Shown here: piece by piece, positions 17,296 through 25,881 of the stretch
Numbering within the stretch: the stretch's first letter is position 1
How the letters are laid out: each line of letters opens with the position of its first letter
Origin: an uncultured Alphaproteobacteria bacterium
Lineage (GTDB): Bacteria; Pseudomonadota; Alphaproteobacteria; Rhodobacterales; Rhodobacteraceae
DNA length: 64,000 nt
Reading direction: 5' to 3'
NCBI GenBank assembly: GCA_902556405.1
Contig: CACDWF010000001.1
Coordinates: 124,001 to 188,000 of the forward strand
Notes under the pieces: generated by a model
Told to the model about the DNA's origin: nothing
Databases searched by the model: none
Seen by the model: the letters and a program-made list of their open reading frames with translations, nothing else
Made by a program: the position numbers and the translations under genes

Positions 17296-17655
17296 TTATT
17301 TTGAATTGATATACATATAGCAAACTAGTTTAAAGCAATATCCATATAATACTGTCAGAATAGCTATGCTAAATGCTGGGCCGATCGTTTTGTTAGCTAG
17401 AAGACCCTCTAAATTACCTGCCATTAAAGTAATTCCAACAATAAAACCAATCCATCCTATAAGAACCGCTGCGTCTCCAGTATTTGAAATAACCTTTTCA
17501 TTAAATTCTCCTTTGCTCATAGCCAAGCCAGCAAAAAAAGAGGTTGCAAACACGAATAACGCGGCACCTCCATGCAAAAAAGGTCCGATACCACCACCGG
17601 TAATCATTCCATACATTATAGATCCGACAACACCTAAAAAACCTAATATAAACAT
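17296..17655 (-). CDS. MotA/PomA-like mini membrane protein
   Basis: 119 aa with about three to four hydrophobic segments (2-20, 30-45, 64-80, 90-112). The end, GWIGFIVGITLMAGNLEG then IGPAFSIAILTVLYGY, resembles the third/fourth membrane helices of PomA/MotA stators (IGTLVGLVAML and IGPAMAVALLTTLYG in PomA from memory). It is half the stator length of about 250 aa and lacks the long cytoplasmic loop. It could be a truncated stator relic, an independent small channel-like protein, or convergence of hydrophobic sequence. RBS GGAGG-like stretch precedes ATG. About 38 bp upstream of the UbiB-family gene. Confidence 0.55.
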   Translation of the reverse strand: MFILGFLGVVGSIMYGMITGGGIGPFLHGGAALFVFATSFFAGLAMSKGEFNEKVISNTGDAAVLIGWIGFIVGITLMAGNLEGLLANKTIGPAFSIAILTVLYGYCFKLVCYMYINSK

Positions 17656-17732
17656 TCAGAACCTCCGTGATATTAAACTTAATTTATTTGTAAATATGAA
17701 TTTGAGTTTAATAGATACGTTAAAGTTAAAAC

Positions 17733-18593
17733 TTAATCAAGTTCCATAGGACAGGAATGATCATTGGACCACTCGAGAAGAGAGTTATCATATAGAAAGA
17801 TTTTCTCTATATCGAAAATCTTGGCGACAAAAAAAATAGTCGTGGCCGCTAAACCACCTCCACAGTAGCTTACTATTGACTTATCCGTATCAATTAAAGG
17901 TTTTATCATAGCTTGCATTTCCGATAGAGGGAGGAACTTGCCGGTATCAGGGTTAAGTAAATTTAAAGCAGGAATATTTATGCTCTTCGGTATTCTTCCG
18001 GGTCTGCCGTAATGTGTTCCCCCACCACAAAATTGTTTATATGTTAGGGCATTTACAAAAATAAATTCATCATCTTTTAGAGCTTCTTTCATTTTATTTT
18101 TATTAAAAATTGCTTTTTGACTGCGAGCTCCTTGAAAATTGCCTTTTTTAAACACCTCTTCTCCCGTTGATAGGGGAAAATTCTGTTTTTGCCATGAGGC
18201 CAATCCACCATTCATGATCTTTACGTTATTAGCCCCAGACATTGTTAACACCCACCACGCTCTTGTGACAGCCACGTGAAACCCAGACCCATAAAGAATA
18301 ATTTCATCTTCGTTATTTATTCCAACGCTCGATAGTTTTTCATTTAATTTTTCTTGTGAGACAATTGAAAAAGGTATGGGATTATCCTTTTCTGATAGAT
18401 CATCAACCATATGTAAATATGCAGAACCAGGGATATGCCGTTTTAAATAATCTCCATATCCACTGTGAATAGTTGAGGCGCCTACCTTTTTTATTTCAAT
18501 GAAGACTGTGCAATCAATGACTTTGAAATTTTCCTGACCTAACTTTTCAAGAACATATTTTGGCTCCACAATATTTTCTTCATAATTCTCCAT
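17733..18593 (-). CDS. two-domain sulfurtransferase (rhodanese family), paralog
   Basis: 286 aa, similar along its length to the protein at 9643-10533: SGYGDYLKRHIPGSAYLHM, an AWWVLTMSG region, YGRPGRIPKSINIPAL and active-site loop SYCGGGLAATTIFF. The persulfide Cys is conserved, with the same unusual GGG(I/L)AA loop. Cytoplasmic thiosulfate or mercaptopyruvate sulfurtransferase activity is expected by family. Ends about 78 bp before the MotA-like gene on the same strand; divergent from the amidohydrolase at 18643. Confidence 0.87.
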   Translation of the reverse strand: MENYEENIVEPKYVLEKLGQENFKVIDCTVFIEIKKVGASTIHSGYGDYLKRHIPGSAYLHMVDDLSEKDNPIPFSIVSQEKLNEKLSSVGINNEDEIILYGSGFHVAVTRAWWVLTMSGANNVKIMNGGLASWQKQNFPLSTGEEVFKKGNFQGARSQKAIFNKNKMKEALKDDEFIFVNALTYKQFCGGGTHYGRPGRIPKSINIPALNLLNPDTGKFLPLSEMQAMIKPLIDTDKSIVSYCGGGLAATTIFFVAKIFDIEKIFLYDNSLLEWSNDHSCPMELD

Positions 18594-18642
18594 TCCTTGA
18601 TTTTACTCTTTATTATTTTTCTGTCACTAATAGAATGATTTC

Positions 18643-19683
18643 ATGAGTGCTTATACCGTAGATTTGGATTGGCTAAAAAGAGTAAGGGAAGATATAATCG
18701 ATCCTGGGCAAAGGATAATTGATCCTCACCATCACTTATGGCCAAAGACCGTTGCAGGTTCCTCAAATGTAAGGCGGCATCGTCTTTATAATTATATGCT
18801 TGAAGATTTTTGGGAAGATACAAGCTCAGGACATAATGTGACAGATAGTGTTTACATTGAGTGTTCAGAGTTTTTTTGGAATTCTGATAATGAGCATTTT
18901 AATCCAGTTGGAGAAACTGAATACATAAGAGGCATAGCACAACTCTCTCTAGAAAATAGTGAAAAGGCAACAATTTCAGGAATAATTGGTCACGCTAACA
19001 TGTTACTAGGAAAAAATGTGGATGAGGTTTTAGAGAGGCATCTTGATATTGGAGGAAACCTTTTTAAAGGTATCCGGCATGCGGGGAGCTGGGATCCCAA
19101 CGGCTCGATAAATAATTCACATCACAATCCGCCGAAAGACATGTATCTAATGAAAGAATTTGGGGAAGGGCTAAAAATTTTATCTGGAAAAGGACTTGTT
19201 TTTGAGGCATGGCAATATCATCATCAACTACTCCAAGTAGCCCATTTGGCAAGGAATAATCCCGATCTGATAATTGTCTTGGATCATTTTAGTGGTCCGT
19301 TGGGGATCGGCTCTTATGCCACAAAAAAAGAACAGGTGTATGAAAATTGGAAAAAAGATCTAAAGGAATTATCCCAGTATAAGAATGTCTTTGCTAAATT
19401 GGGGGGGTTAGCTATGCCAATAAATGGTTTTGGTTTTGAAGCAAACCCAAATCCTCCTACTTCTGATCAGTTTATGGCACTTCAGAGACAATTTTATTTA
19501 ACGACTATAGATTTTTTTGGGGCAGAAAGATGCATGTTTGAAAGCAATTTTCCTGTAGACAAGTATTCAGTCTCGTATCAAGTTTTATGGAATTCTTTTA
19601 AAAATCTGGTAAAGGATTTCAGCGAAACAGATAAGAATAATCTTTTCTTTAAGACAGCAAGTTCTGTTTACAGTATTCCATAA
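18643..19683 (+). CDS. amidohydrolase-2 family TIM-barrel hydrolase
   Basis: 346 aa. Begins with RIIDPHHHLWP, the first-strand HxH-type metal motif, and has CSEFFWNSDNEHF, GIRHAGSWDPNG, VFEAWQYHHQL, IIVLDHFSGPLG and CMFESNFPVDK near the end, matching the Amidohydro_2 (PF04909) lactonase/decarboxylase group such as LigI-like PDC lactonase. Acts on lactones or ring-opened aromatics by family; exact substrate not deducible. It converges with the EamA gene, 6 bp apart. Confidence 0.85.
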   Translation: MSAYTVDLDWLKRVREDIIDPGQRIIDPHHHLWPKTVAGSSNVRRHRLYNYMLEDFWEDTSSGHNVTDSVYIECSEFFWNSDNEHFNPVGETEYIRGIAQLSLENSEKATISGIIGHANMLLGKNVDEVLERHLDIGGNLFKGIRHAGSWDPNGSINNSHHNPPKDMYLMKEFGEGLKILSGKGLVFEAWQYHHQLLQVAHLARNNPDLIIVLDHFSGPLGIGSYATKKEQVYENWKKDLKELSQYKNVFAKLGGLAMPINGFGFEANPNPPTSDQFMALQRQFYLTTIDFFGAERCMFESNFPVDKYSVSYQVLWNSFKNLVKDFSETDKNNLFFKTASSVYSIP

Positions 19684-19689
19684 AGGCAT

Positions 19690-20589
19690 TTAAACATTTT
19701 CAAAATCGGTACTTTCACTAGTTTGTTTAGGTTGAACAAGGAATATTCCCATCATTATCATTGCTAAAGATATCCACACAAAAACGGAGTGACTTTCACC
19801 TAGGATAATTATTCCCCATACGACGCCAAAAAACGTCACAAGATATCCTACTTGAGATGAAAAAACCGATCCTGCTCTTCCAATGAGATAAATAAATATT
19901 GAGTATGCAGTGGCGCTGATGAACCCCAGACCTAAAGTTGAGATAAACAAATATAAATTTGTTGGCTGCAGTATAAAAAATTGATCCATTACTAAAGAAA
20001 GCAAAAAAGTGATTATTGCGGAGACAAAGGAAACTGCACAAACTAAGCGGATAGGTCCAAAATTTTGTAAGGCTAATCTATCAATGTAGATATTTTCCAG
20101 GGCATAACAAAGAGCGCAGTTAAGAGCCAGTAAGACCCAAGGAATATCTCTTTTATCTGGCAAACTGTTTTCTGGAAGTATTAAAATTAGAAGAGCACAG
20201 AAACCAGTGATAAGGCCTACCACTCTTCTTACCTTAAACTTATCCATTTTTAGCCCCAAGGCAATTAGATAGGTAAAGAGGGGAATTACCGACACTGAAA
20301 TCGACAATACACCAGCGTCAAGGTGTTCAACACAAGCGTAAAATATAATATTGGGGATAACTACAGATAGAAAAGTAATTATAAGTATAGGAAGAAACAT
20401 TATTTTTGGGATAATAATTTTTCCATGCCTAAAAAATACATAAGCTAATAAAATAAAGCCACTAAAGAGACTTTGCCAGAAGGTCAAACCAATGGGAGTT
20501 CCACCAGCTGTTATAGCAATTTTACCAAGTGTAAAGCTTAGGCCCCATCCGAGACCAAGGATAATTAAAATTAAAAAGTTCACTGCCAA
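19690..20589 (-). CDS. EamA/DMT-family transporter
   Basis: 299 aa, ten predicted membrane segments arranged as two EamA repeats (start FLILIILGLGWGLSFTLGK; second repeat begins near ALNCALCYALENIY). Family members export amino acids, nucleobases or metabolites. Fourth gene of a minus-strand operon after kynureninase, LysE-type exporter and an unknown protein, so it may export amino-acid-derived compounds. Inner membrane. Confidence 0.87.
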   Translation of the reverse strand: MAVNFLILIILGLGWGLSFTLGKIAITAGGTPIGLTFWQSLFSGFILLAYVFFRHGKIIIPKIMFLPILIITFLSVVIPNIIFYACVEHLDAGVLSISVSVIPLFTYLIALGLKMDKFKVRRVVGLITGFCALLILILPENSLPDKRDIPWVLLALNCALCYALENIYIDRLALQNFGPIRLVCAVSFVSAIITFLLSLVMDQFFILQPTNLYLFISTLGLGFISATAYSIFIYLIGRAGSVFSSQVGYLVTFFGVVWGIIILGESHSVFVWISLAMIMMGIFLVQPKQTSESTDFENV

Positions 20590-20600
20590 TATTTCATAAG

Positions 20601-21041
20601 TTAGTTTTTATTCTTAGGGGGCTGGGGATTATTTCTTGGGTTTGAGTCGATCATCTTAATCTCCTCAATTTTATTTTCATCATTAAATTCTACTAAATCA
20701 TCGTATAGAGAAACAGCGCGTTCCTTTTCATATATCTGCTCATCCCCAAAGTAAAAAGCGAATGATTTTGAGTGTTTAATCTGTTTATCCGGATCTTGTA
20801 CTACGGACTTAGTCCAATGGTATAATGGGTAATCTTTAATATCATTTTTCTCAGCCTCTTTCACATAATCTAAAAATCCATCTAGTGTACACACGGGTTT
20901 AGTCTGATGTTTTCTTGCGATTTTATTTATTTTTTTAGATATATCCAAACTGCTCTCACTCCTTAAATCATCCGCTAAGTCTTGTGGAAGCTTTATTCTT
21001 ACTTGGTACAACCATTTATTATTCATGCTTTGTAAACTCAA
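20601..21041 (-). CDS. conserved-looking hypothetical protein
   Basis: 146 aa cytoplasmic protein with no domain I recognise. The body is rich in charged residues; visible features are the N-terminal strand NKWLYQVRIKLPQDLADDL and an acidic stretch FNDENKIEEIKMID before a Pro/Asn/Lys tail. The TTG start overlaps the LysE stop (TTGA), supporting coupling; ATG 21026 (NNKWLYQ) is an alternative start. Its place between two transporters in the kynureninase operon suggests a linked role, otherwise unknown. Confidence 0.6.
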   Translation of the reverse strand: MSLQSMNNKWLYQVRIKLPQDLADDLRSESSLDISKKINKIARKHQTKPVCTLDGFLDYVKEAEKNDIKDYPLYHWTKSVVQDPDKQIKHSKSFAFYFGDEQIYEKERAVSLYDDLVEFNDENKIEEIKMIDSNPRNNPQPPKNKN

Positions 21042-21634
21042 ATTTTTGTCATGGAAAGAAAGCTGAGAACAGCAACTACTAATAATGAAGAACCCATTAT
21101 TATATTTATATATTTTTGCGTGCTAGAGTTTAAATTTATTTTTTCTATTATTGAACCCAAAGCCAACCAAGCCACATGTAAAGGAATCCAGATTAAGTTC
21201 ATAACGATAAATTTCCATGTTGTCTCTAAGACAAAATTATCGGGAAAGACCGCAAAACCAGTCAGAAGAATCGAGTGAAAAGCATAGGCTTTTGGATTTA
21301 CCAACTGGAGAAAAATGCCTTCGATCAGTGTAGGTTCTTTTTGAGGGCTTACGAAAGCAATTTCAGAGCCTCTAAACATAATTTTTAGTGCGAGATAGAC
21401 TAGGTATCCTGATGCTATAAAAAGAAAAATAGTTCTCATTACCGGAATAGAAAAAATCACTGAAGCAAACCCAGTAATAACAAGAGCCCAAACTGACAGA
21501 TAACCTATCGTTAATCCGATAAGAAACTTTAAACCAACTTTAAAAGAGTATGCTGCGCCTACTCCCGCCAGTGCTAATACTGCTGGTCCTGGGGTAGCAA
21601 TCATAAAAAAAACGGCAAAAGCAAAGGCTATCAT
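21038..21634 (-). CDS. LysE family exporter
   Basis: 198 aa with six hydrophobic segments. The N-terminus AFAVFFMIATPGPAVLALAGVGAAYSFKVGLKFLIGL is the typical LysE/RhtB signature (TPGP). It exports amino acids or derivatives in exchange with protons. Located 22 bp downstream of kynureninase, so a kynurenine-pathway product (anthranilate or alanine) or a related amino acid is a possible cargo; this is an inference from position. Inner membrane. Confidence 0.9.
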   Translation of the reverse strand: MIAFAFAVFFMIATPGPAVLALAGVGAAYSFKVGLKFLIGLTIGYLSVWALVITGFASVIFSIPVMRTIFLFIASGYLVYLALKIMFRGSEIAFVSPQKEPTLIEGIFLQLVNPKAYAFHSILLTGFAVFPDNFVLETTWKFIVMNLIWIPLHVAWLALGSIIEKINLNSSTQKYINIIMGSSLLVVAVLSFLSMTKI

Positions 21635-21656
21635 TTTAGGTACGTGTTTCTCAAAG

Positions 21657-22847
21657 TTAGGTTACTTTTTTTCTATTTAAGTATGCTGGCGTATCCCAAA
21701 GTCTCTTGGACAGTATATCCTTTAAGGCCTTAACCGTTCGGACTATATCTTCTTCATTGATATAGAGTGGAGTTATGCCAAATCTAATAATATTAGGAGC
21801 TCTAAAATCTCCAACTATATTTCTGTCTATTAATGCCTGCATTATTGCATAACCAGACGGATGAGAAAATGACACCTGTGACCCTCTTTCAGAGGACTTT
21901 AAAGGACTCTCTAAATGAAGATCTGAACATGTTCTTTCAACCATATTAATGAATAAATCTGACAGCTTTATGCTCTCTTTTCTTAGTTTATGAAAGTCGA
22001 GGTCCCGAAAAATATCTAAAGATTTTTCTAAGATTGACATTTGAATAACAGGAGGTGTACCAACGCGCATCATTTCAATTGAAGCTGATTTCTCAAATGT
22101 ATTATTGAAATCAAATGGTGCCTTATGACCAAGCCAGCCTCTGATTATTGGGTAACACTTTTCTATCAAGTCAGGTCTTACATATATGAAGGCAGGCGCG
22201 CCTGGCCCACCATTTAAAAACTTGTAGGTACACCCGACAGCAAAATCGCAATTGATCGCTTTAAGATTTAAAGGAACAGCTCCCGCGCTATGTGCTAAGT
22301 CCCAAATTATGGTTGAGCCATTTTCATGAACTTTATTAGTAATACTTTCTAAATCAAACATTGACCCAGTCCGATAATCGACATGGGTAAGTAATACTGT
22401 GTTAACCTGCTCATTTAGCGACGATATAAGCTCATTTCTTTTTACTTTCTTAAGCTCAAATTTTGAGTTCAAACTATCAACAAGGCCTTCAGCTATATAA
22501 ATGTCCGAAGGAAAATTATCAATATCAGTAAGTATTATATGTCTTTTGGAATTTAGTTTTATAGCTGCTGCCAAAGCTTGGTAAGTCTTAATGGAAAGAG
22601 TGTCCCCGGCTACTATCGAATCTTTATCCACACCAATTATATCGGTGATTTTATTGCCAACAGTTATTGGCTGTTCCATCCAATTAGATTCATTCCAACC
22701 TTTAATCAGCTTTCCACCCCATTCTTTAGCAATTACGTTTTCTGATATAGACTCCATCCCTTTCAGTGGAGGGCCTAAGGAGTTACCGTCTAGATAGATC
22801 ATACCTGATGGGATATTAAATAGTGATTTTCTGTATATTGAGTTCAT
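21657..22847 (-). CDS. kynU: kynureninase
   Basis: The track begins at 22874, but the family N-terminus starts at ATG 22847 (NSIYRKSLFNIPSG); 396 aa. PLP fold-type I signatures: MIYLDGNSLGPP, VDYRTGSMFDL, WDLAHSAGAVPL, the PLP-lysine loop GCTYKFLNGGPGAP, and FGITPLYINEEDIVRTV at the end. Kynureninase cleaves L-kynurenine to anthranilate and L-alanine, or 3-hydroxykynurenine. No tryptophan dioxygenase or kynurenine formamidase lies in this window, so the rest of the pathway would be elsewhere. Divergent from PhzF-like gene, first in a minus-strand operon with exporters. Confidence 0.94.
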   Translation of the reverse strand: MNSIYRKSLFNIPSGMIYLDGNSLGPPLKGMESISENVIAKEWGGKLIKGWNESNWMEQPITVGNKITDIIGVDKDSIVAGDTLSIKTYQALAAAIKLNSKRHIILTDIDNFPSDIYIAEGLVDSLNSKFELKKVKRNELISSLNEQVNTVLLTHVDYRTGSMFDLESITNKVHENGSTIIWDLAHSAGAVPLNLKAINCDFAVGCTYKFLNGGPGAPAFIYVRPDLIEKCYPIIRGWLGHKAPFDFNNTFEKSASIEMMRVGTPPVIQMSILEKSLDIFRDLDFHKLRKESIKLSDLFINMVERTCSDLHLESPLKSSERGSQVSFSHPSGYAIMQALIDRNIVGDFRAPNIIRFGITPLYINEEDIVRTVKALKDILSKRLWDTPAYLNRKKVT

Positions 22848-22972
22848 GTTAGTTGGAGCTAAAATTATGATCAACTTGTTATATAAAATCTAACTATTCT
22901 TGGATAGAGAAATCTATTTGAAACAGTAAACTTATGGATTTATAATTTTTCAATGAGAAAGATCCTATTATC

Positions 22973-23773
22973 GTGAAATCTATTCCAATATACCAAGTAG
23001 ATGCATTCTCAAAGAAAGTATTCTCGGGTAATCCGGCAGCGGTTTGTATCCTTGATAATTGGTTATCCGACAGAGTAATGCAGGCTATAGCATCTGAAAA
23101 TAATTTATCTGAGACTGCATTTATAAACATGAACACAAAACCCATCGGTATTAGGTGGTTTACGCCCGAATGTGAAATGGGGTTATGTGGCCATGCAACA
23201 TTGGCAAGTGCTCGGGTTTTGTTCGACGAGTATATGGATAGAGATCAAAAAGAGATTACTTTCTCTGCACAGAGAGGTCTTCTAAAAACAATTAAAAAAA
23301 GCGAACAAATCTTTTTAGACTTTCCCGCCGATAAACCAATCGAACAGAACATTAATAATGTTATAAGAGAGAGTGTAGGGGCTAATATCCAGAAATTGTT
23401 TAAGGGCCGTGATGATTACTTAGCGATTTTAGATAATGAAGCTAGTATTAGAAATGTATCCATAAACATGAGCAAGGTATCCGAGCTGAACGCAAGAGGA
23501 TTGGTTGTCAGTGCTCAGGGTGATGAGTATGATTTTGTTTCACGATGTTTTTACCCAAAATCCAAAATAGATGAGGACCCAGTAACTGGCTCGGCTCATA
23601 CTCTGCTCATTCCTTATTGGGCAGATATTTTAAAAAAGAATAATTTAAAGGCCTATCAATGTTCTGAAAGAGGAGGCTCTCTCATTTGTAAGCTTAAAGG
23701 GGAAAGGGTATTTATTGGAGGCTATACGGCGCGCTACTTAGATGGGAACATATATTTAAATAGTAAAGATTGA
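22973..23773 (+). CDS. PhzF-family isomerase-like protein
   Basis: 266 aa. Starts with GTG. Family motifs: YQVDAFSKKVFSGNPAAVCIL, the Glu-containing ENNLSETAFI, RWFTPECEMGLCGHATLASA, and DEDPVTGSAHTLL. PhzF folds catalyse isomerisation of a dihydro-hydroxyanthranilate in phenazine synthesis; most family members have unknown substrates. No phenazine genes are present. Position opposite kynureninase (which makes anthranilates) is suggestive but proves nothing. First of three genes with PepT and a ureohydrolase. Confidence 0.9.
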   Translation: MKSIPIYQVDAFSKKVFSGNPAAVCILDNWLSDRVMQAIASENNLSETAFINMNTKPIGIRWFTPECEMGLCGHATLASARVLFDEYMDRDQKEITFSAQRGLLKTIKKSEQIFLDFPADKPIEQNINNVIRESVGANIQKLFKGRDDYLAILDNEASIRNVSINMSKVSELNARGLVVSAQGDEYDFVSRCFYPKSKIDEDPVTGSAHTLLIPYWADILKKNNLKAYQCSERGGSLICKLKGERVFIGGYTARYLDGNIYLNSKD

Positions 23774-23785
23774 TACGGCAATTCA

Positions 23786-24607
23786 ATGAAGTCAGCCATA
23801 AAAGTACTTGGGGTTCCTGATGATATAAACTCCTCTTTTATGAGAGGGTCGAGTGCTGCTCCACCTTTAATCAGAGAGGCACTGTATTCTGCCTCTTCTA
23901 ATTTGTTTTCTGAATCAGGTTTGAACTTGGATCAAGAAGGTGTCTGGGATGACCTGGGCGATATCGAATTCACTGGTGAGGTGGCAGTAGAAAACTTTAA
24001 AAAGATAAAAACTTTTGTAAAAGATGTTTTGGTTTCAGATCAAAAACTTGTTTCCTTAGGAGGAGATCATTCGGTTTCGTGGCCCATTCTAGACGCTCAT
24101 TTGGATATATGGGGTACTCTAGATATTCTCCATATTGATGCACATCCAGATCTTTATGATAGTTTATTGGGTAATAAACTCAGTCATGCATCACCTTTTG
24201 CTAGAATAATGGAAGCGGGTAGAGCGAGTAGACTGGTTCAAGTAGGCATTAGAACGTTAAATAAACATCAGCGTGAACAGGCAGAAAAATTTGGAGTCGA
24301 GATATATCAAATGAAAGACCTTGCTAAACTTAGTTCATTAAGCTTTTCAAAACCTGTTTACTGCAGTATTGATATTGATGCTTTAGATCCAGCATATGCT
24401 CCAGGAGTTTCTCATTTTGAACCGGGTGGCCTATCTACGCGACAGTTAATAGATTGTCTTAATGGTTTTAAGGGACGGCTGATTGGTGCCGATATTGTGG
24501 AGTATAATCCAAAAAGAGATTTCCATAATTTGACGGCAATGGTTGCCGCAAAATTATTGAAGGAAGTAATTGCGCGTATTTATCGTGATAATATTAAAAA
24601 AGATTAG
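23786..24607 (+). CDS. ureohydrolase (agmatinase/arginase family)
   Basis: 273 aa. The binuclear manganese site is complete: SLGGDHSVSWPI, LHIDAHPDLYD, and SIDIDALDPAYAPGVSHFEPGG. These are the arginase/agmatinase/guanidinobutyrase signatures; reaction releases urea from a guanidino compound. Length fits bacterial agmatinase-type proteins more than arginases, but substrate cannot be fixed. Separated by 12 bp from the PhzF-like gene and 8 bp from pepT, so cotranscribed. Confidence 0.9.
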   Translation: MKSAIKVLGVPDDINSSFMRGSSAAPPLIREALYSASSNLFSESGLNLDQEGVWDDLGDIEFTGEVAVENFKKIKTFVKDVLVSDQKLVSLGGDHSVSWPILDAHLDIWGTLDILHIDAHPDLYDSLLGNKLSHASPFARIMEAGRASRLVQVGIRTLNKHQREQAEKFGVEIYQMKDLAKLSSLSFSKPVYCSIDIDALDPAYAPGVSHFEPGGLSTRQLIDCLNGFKGRLIGADIVEYNPKRDFHNLTAMVAAKLLKEVIARIYRDNIKKD

Positions 24608-24615
24608 GAGTACTA

Positions 24616-25857
24616 ATGGAAAATGGATTTAAAGACGAGCTAACAGAAAGGTTGATGCGGTATACTGCTATAGACAGCCAGAGTGATGAGCTTTCCAATA
24701 AATCGCCGAGTACGGATCAACAGCTTAATATGTTGAACTTATTGAAGGAAGAGCTTCTTGCTTTAGGAGTTGAAGACGTTAAGCTCACAGACTATGGAGT
24801 AGTATTAGCGACAGTGCCCGGAAATATAACAGCACCAGCTGTTGGATTTTTAGCGCATGTAGATACAGCGCCACAATTCAATGCTTCCGGTGTTAAGCCG
24901 AGGTTAATTAAAGGCTATAATGGGGGAGATATCACATTTCCTGATGATCCGGAGTTGACCCTTTCGCCAAATGAGTTCGAATACCTAAAGGAAAAAAAGG
25001 GTGATGATATCATTACCGCGTCCGGAACTACATTACTTGGAGCTGATGATAAAGCTGGTGTTTCGATAATAATGACAGCAATTAATCACCTGTTACAAAA
25101 TGCTGAACTAAAGCATGGTCCCATCAGGGTGGCATTTACTCCAGATGAAGAAATAGGTCGTGGTGTTAAAAAACAATTGGCCACTGATCTTGACGTAGAC
25201 ACGGCATACACCTTTGATGGGGGTAAAATTGGAGACTTGGAATATGAAACCTTTTCTGCAGATAAAGCGGAGGTCAAAATTAAAGGTGTATCGATACACC
25301 CTGGTTTAGCTAAAGATAAGTTGGTAAATGCTATCCACATTGCAGCAAAGCTTATTAGTACTTTGCCTCAAACCACTCTTACTCCAGAAACTACGGAAGA
25401 TAACGAAGGTTTTATCCATGCGACAGATATGGTTGGAGGGTCCTCTGAAATGACGCTTCGCTTTATTTTACGTGATTTTGAGCTTGCGGGCTTAAAAGAG
25501 AAAGGTGATCTTTTGAAACAGGTATGTGAGGTGATAAACTCGTCAGAGCCAAGAGCAGAAATTACCTGCGAAATTACACCACAATACAGAAACATGCGTT
25601 ATTGGCTTGAGAAAAATATGAGGCCTGTTGAGATAGCTAAGAAAGCTATGGAAAACTTAGACATTGTTCCTTTTTCAAAACCTATAAGAGGTGGCACAGA
25701 CGGATCATTGTTAACCGAGTTAGGTATACCTACGCCAAACTTATTCACGGGTATGCAAAACATTCATGGCCCTCTAGAGTGGATTTCCGCTCAAGATATG
25801 GAAAAGTCTACGCATTTATGTTTGGAAATCATAAAGGAGTTTTCAAAAGAAAATTAA
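24616..25857 (+). CDS. pepT: tripeptide aminopeptidase (peptidase T, M20B)
   Basis: 413 aa, matching E. coli PepT length. Two-zinc site: LAHVDTAPQFN, LGADDKAGVSIIM, FTPDEEIGRG, then DGG after AYTF, and GGTDGSLLTELGIPTPNLFTG near the C-terminus. Cleaves the N-terminal residue of tripeptides in the cytoplasm. AGGAG Shine-Dalgarno before ATG. Third gene of the PhzF-ureohydrolase-pepT run, convergent with a Rieske oxygenase. Confidence 0.95.
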   Translation: MENGFKDELTERLMRYTAIDSQSDELSNKSPSTDQQLNMLNLLKEELLALGVEDVKLTDYGVVLATVPGNITAPAVGFLAHVDTAPQFNASGVKPRLIKGYNGGDITFPDDPELTLSPNEFEYLKEKKGDDIITASGTTLLGADDKAGVSIIMTAINHLLQNAELKHGPIRVAFTPDEEIGRGVKKQLATDLDVDTAYTFDGGKIGDLEYETFSADKAEVKIKGVSIHPGLAKDKLVNAIHIAAKLISTLPQTTLTPETTEDNEGFIHATDMVGGSSEMTLRFILRDFELAGLKEKGDLLKQVCEVINSSEPRAEITCEITPQYRNMRYWLEKNMRPVEIAKKAMENLDIVPFSKPIRGGTDGSLLTELGIPTPNLFTGMQNIHGPLEWISAQDMEKSTHLCLEIIKEFSKEN

Positions 25858-25881
25858 CTTTTTTAAAAAATGAATAAGCTC

